NCBI GenBank assembly: GCA_903930725.1
Contig: CAIYZW010000008.1
Location: 1 to 6,077, forward strand
DNA length: 6,077 nucleotides
Source of the DNA: an uncultured Bacteroidota bacterium
GTDB lineage: Bacteria > Bacteroidota > Bacteroidia > Bacteroidales > 4484-276
Direction of reading: 5' to 3'
The notes below the pieces were generated by a model. The model was not told the origin of the DNA, ran no database searches, and was given only the letters and a program-made list of their open reading frames with translations. The stretch's first letter is position 1. Each line of letters opens with the position of its first letter. A program made the position numbers and the translations under genes. This document shows positions 5,392 through 6,077 of this stretch, one piece after another.

Positions 5392-6077
5392 ATGACAACG
5401 TTTCAGGCCATCATTATTGCCATTGTTGAAGGAATTACCGAGTTTCTTCCGGTTTCGTCAACAGGCCACATGATTATTACCCAGGAACTTCTGGGCATGG
5501 AAATCACCGATTTTGTAAAGGCTTTTACAGTAAACATTCAGTTTGGCGCCATCCTTTCGGTAATCGTGCTTTATTGGAGGCGCTTTTTTCAGACAATTGA
5601 TTTTTATTTTAAATTATTTGTTGCTTTTATTCCGGCGGCAGTAATTGGTTTCGTGCTCAGCGATTTTATTGACAGTATGCTAGAAAGTGTTTTGGTGGTG
5701 GCTGTGATGCTGGTTCTTGGAGGGGTTGTGCTTATTTTTGTTGACAACTGGTTTAAACGACCTTCAAAAGACCAGAAAATTTCCTATCCTTCGGCTTTTA
5801 AAATCGGGCTTTTCCAATGTATTGCAATGATTCCGGGGGTTTCGCGATCGGCAGCTTCAATTATCGGTGGCATGACCCAAAAACTCGACCGCAAAACAGC
5901 CGCTGAGTTTTCTTTTTTCTTAGCTGTGCCTACAATGTTTGCCGCATCGGCCTATAAACTTCTGCAAAATTACAAATCCATCAGCCCCGATGATATTGAT
6001 ATTTTGCTCATTGGCAATGCCGTAGCTTTTATTGTGGCGATGATGGCGATCAAATTTTTCATAACATTTCTTACCAA
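5392..6077 (+). CDS. uppP: Undecaprenyl-diphosphatase UppP (BacA family), 3' truncated by window end
   Basis: UppP dephosphorylates undecaprenyl diphosphate to the monophosphate at the membrane, recycling the lipid carrier for peptidoglycan and other surface polymers; its overproduction gives bacitracin resistance. The first 228 residues are present and the frame is open to the window edge. Motif 1, EGITEFLPVSSTGHM (13-27), supplies the E-x-x-x-E glutamates 13 and 17, Ser22/Ser23 and His26. Motif 2 is PGVSRSAAS (148-156) with Arg152. Several hydrophobic membrane segments surround them. The family is usually about 260-280 residues, so roughly 40 residues lie beyond the edge. The motif 2 'SAAS' replaces the proteobacterial 'SGAT'. 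The ATG is 3 bp after the DUF3098 stop, indicating the same operon. Confidence 0.95.
   Translation, partial: MTTFQAIIIAIVEGITEFLPVSSTGHMIITQELLGMEITDFVKAFTVNIQFGAILSVIVLYWRRFFQTIDFYFKLFVAFIPAAVIGFVLSDFIDSMLESVLVVAVMLVLGGVVLIFVDNWFKRPSKDQKISYPSAFKIGLFQCIAMIPGVSRSAASIIGGMTQKLDRKTAAEFSFFLAVPTMFAASAYKLLQNYKSISPDDIDILLIGNAVAFIVAMMAIKFFITFLT

Overview
The window looks like chromosomal DNA from a member of the Bacteroidota, probably a Bacteroidales/Marinilabiliales-type organism, though I cannot name a genus. Three things point there. The gene order ftsX - DUF3098 protein - uppP is typical of that phylum. Start codons lack Shine-Dalgarno sequences. Three intergenic boxes match the Bacteroidota -7 promoter element TAnnTTTG. 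I see no mobile element, CRISPR array, or phage or plasmid gene. Base composition seems even, so this reads as core chromosome.

Left part (1-2753): a large predicted lipoprotein (65-1945, +) runs tail-to-tail into a YafK/DpaA-type L,D-transpeptidase-fold protein (1956-2702, -), with only 10 bp between the stop codons. The lipoprotein is the least understood gene here. After a lipobox it has a beta-rich N-terminal part and then a Cys223 / His326 / Asp348 arrangement resembling a papain-fold (NlpC/P60 or transglutaminase-like) enzyme. Both proteins are predicted to be exported to the envelope.

Middle (2703-3180): the leader and promoter of the transpeptidase gene, about 190 bp in which I see nothing, and then a complete tRNA-Asn(GTT) gene on the minus strand (3039 to 2966). 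The tRNA has its own intrinsic terminator (2920-2955) and a candidate promoter. That promoter abuts a candidate promoter for the rightward operon, so the two transcription units diverge from a very compact region.

Right part (3181-6077): four closely spaced plus-strand genes, namely an adenosine-kinase-type PfkB sugar/nucleoside kinase, the divisome protein FtsX, a small two-helix membrane protein (DUF3098), and undecaprenyl-diphosphatase UppP, which is cut by the window edge. FtsX and UppP both serve cell-wall synthesis and division. The kinase is a metabolic gene that probably shares their transcript. Most of the window is ordinary housekeeping sequence. The uncharacterised lipoprotein and the YafK-like enzyme are the items most worth a second look.
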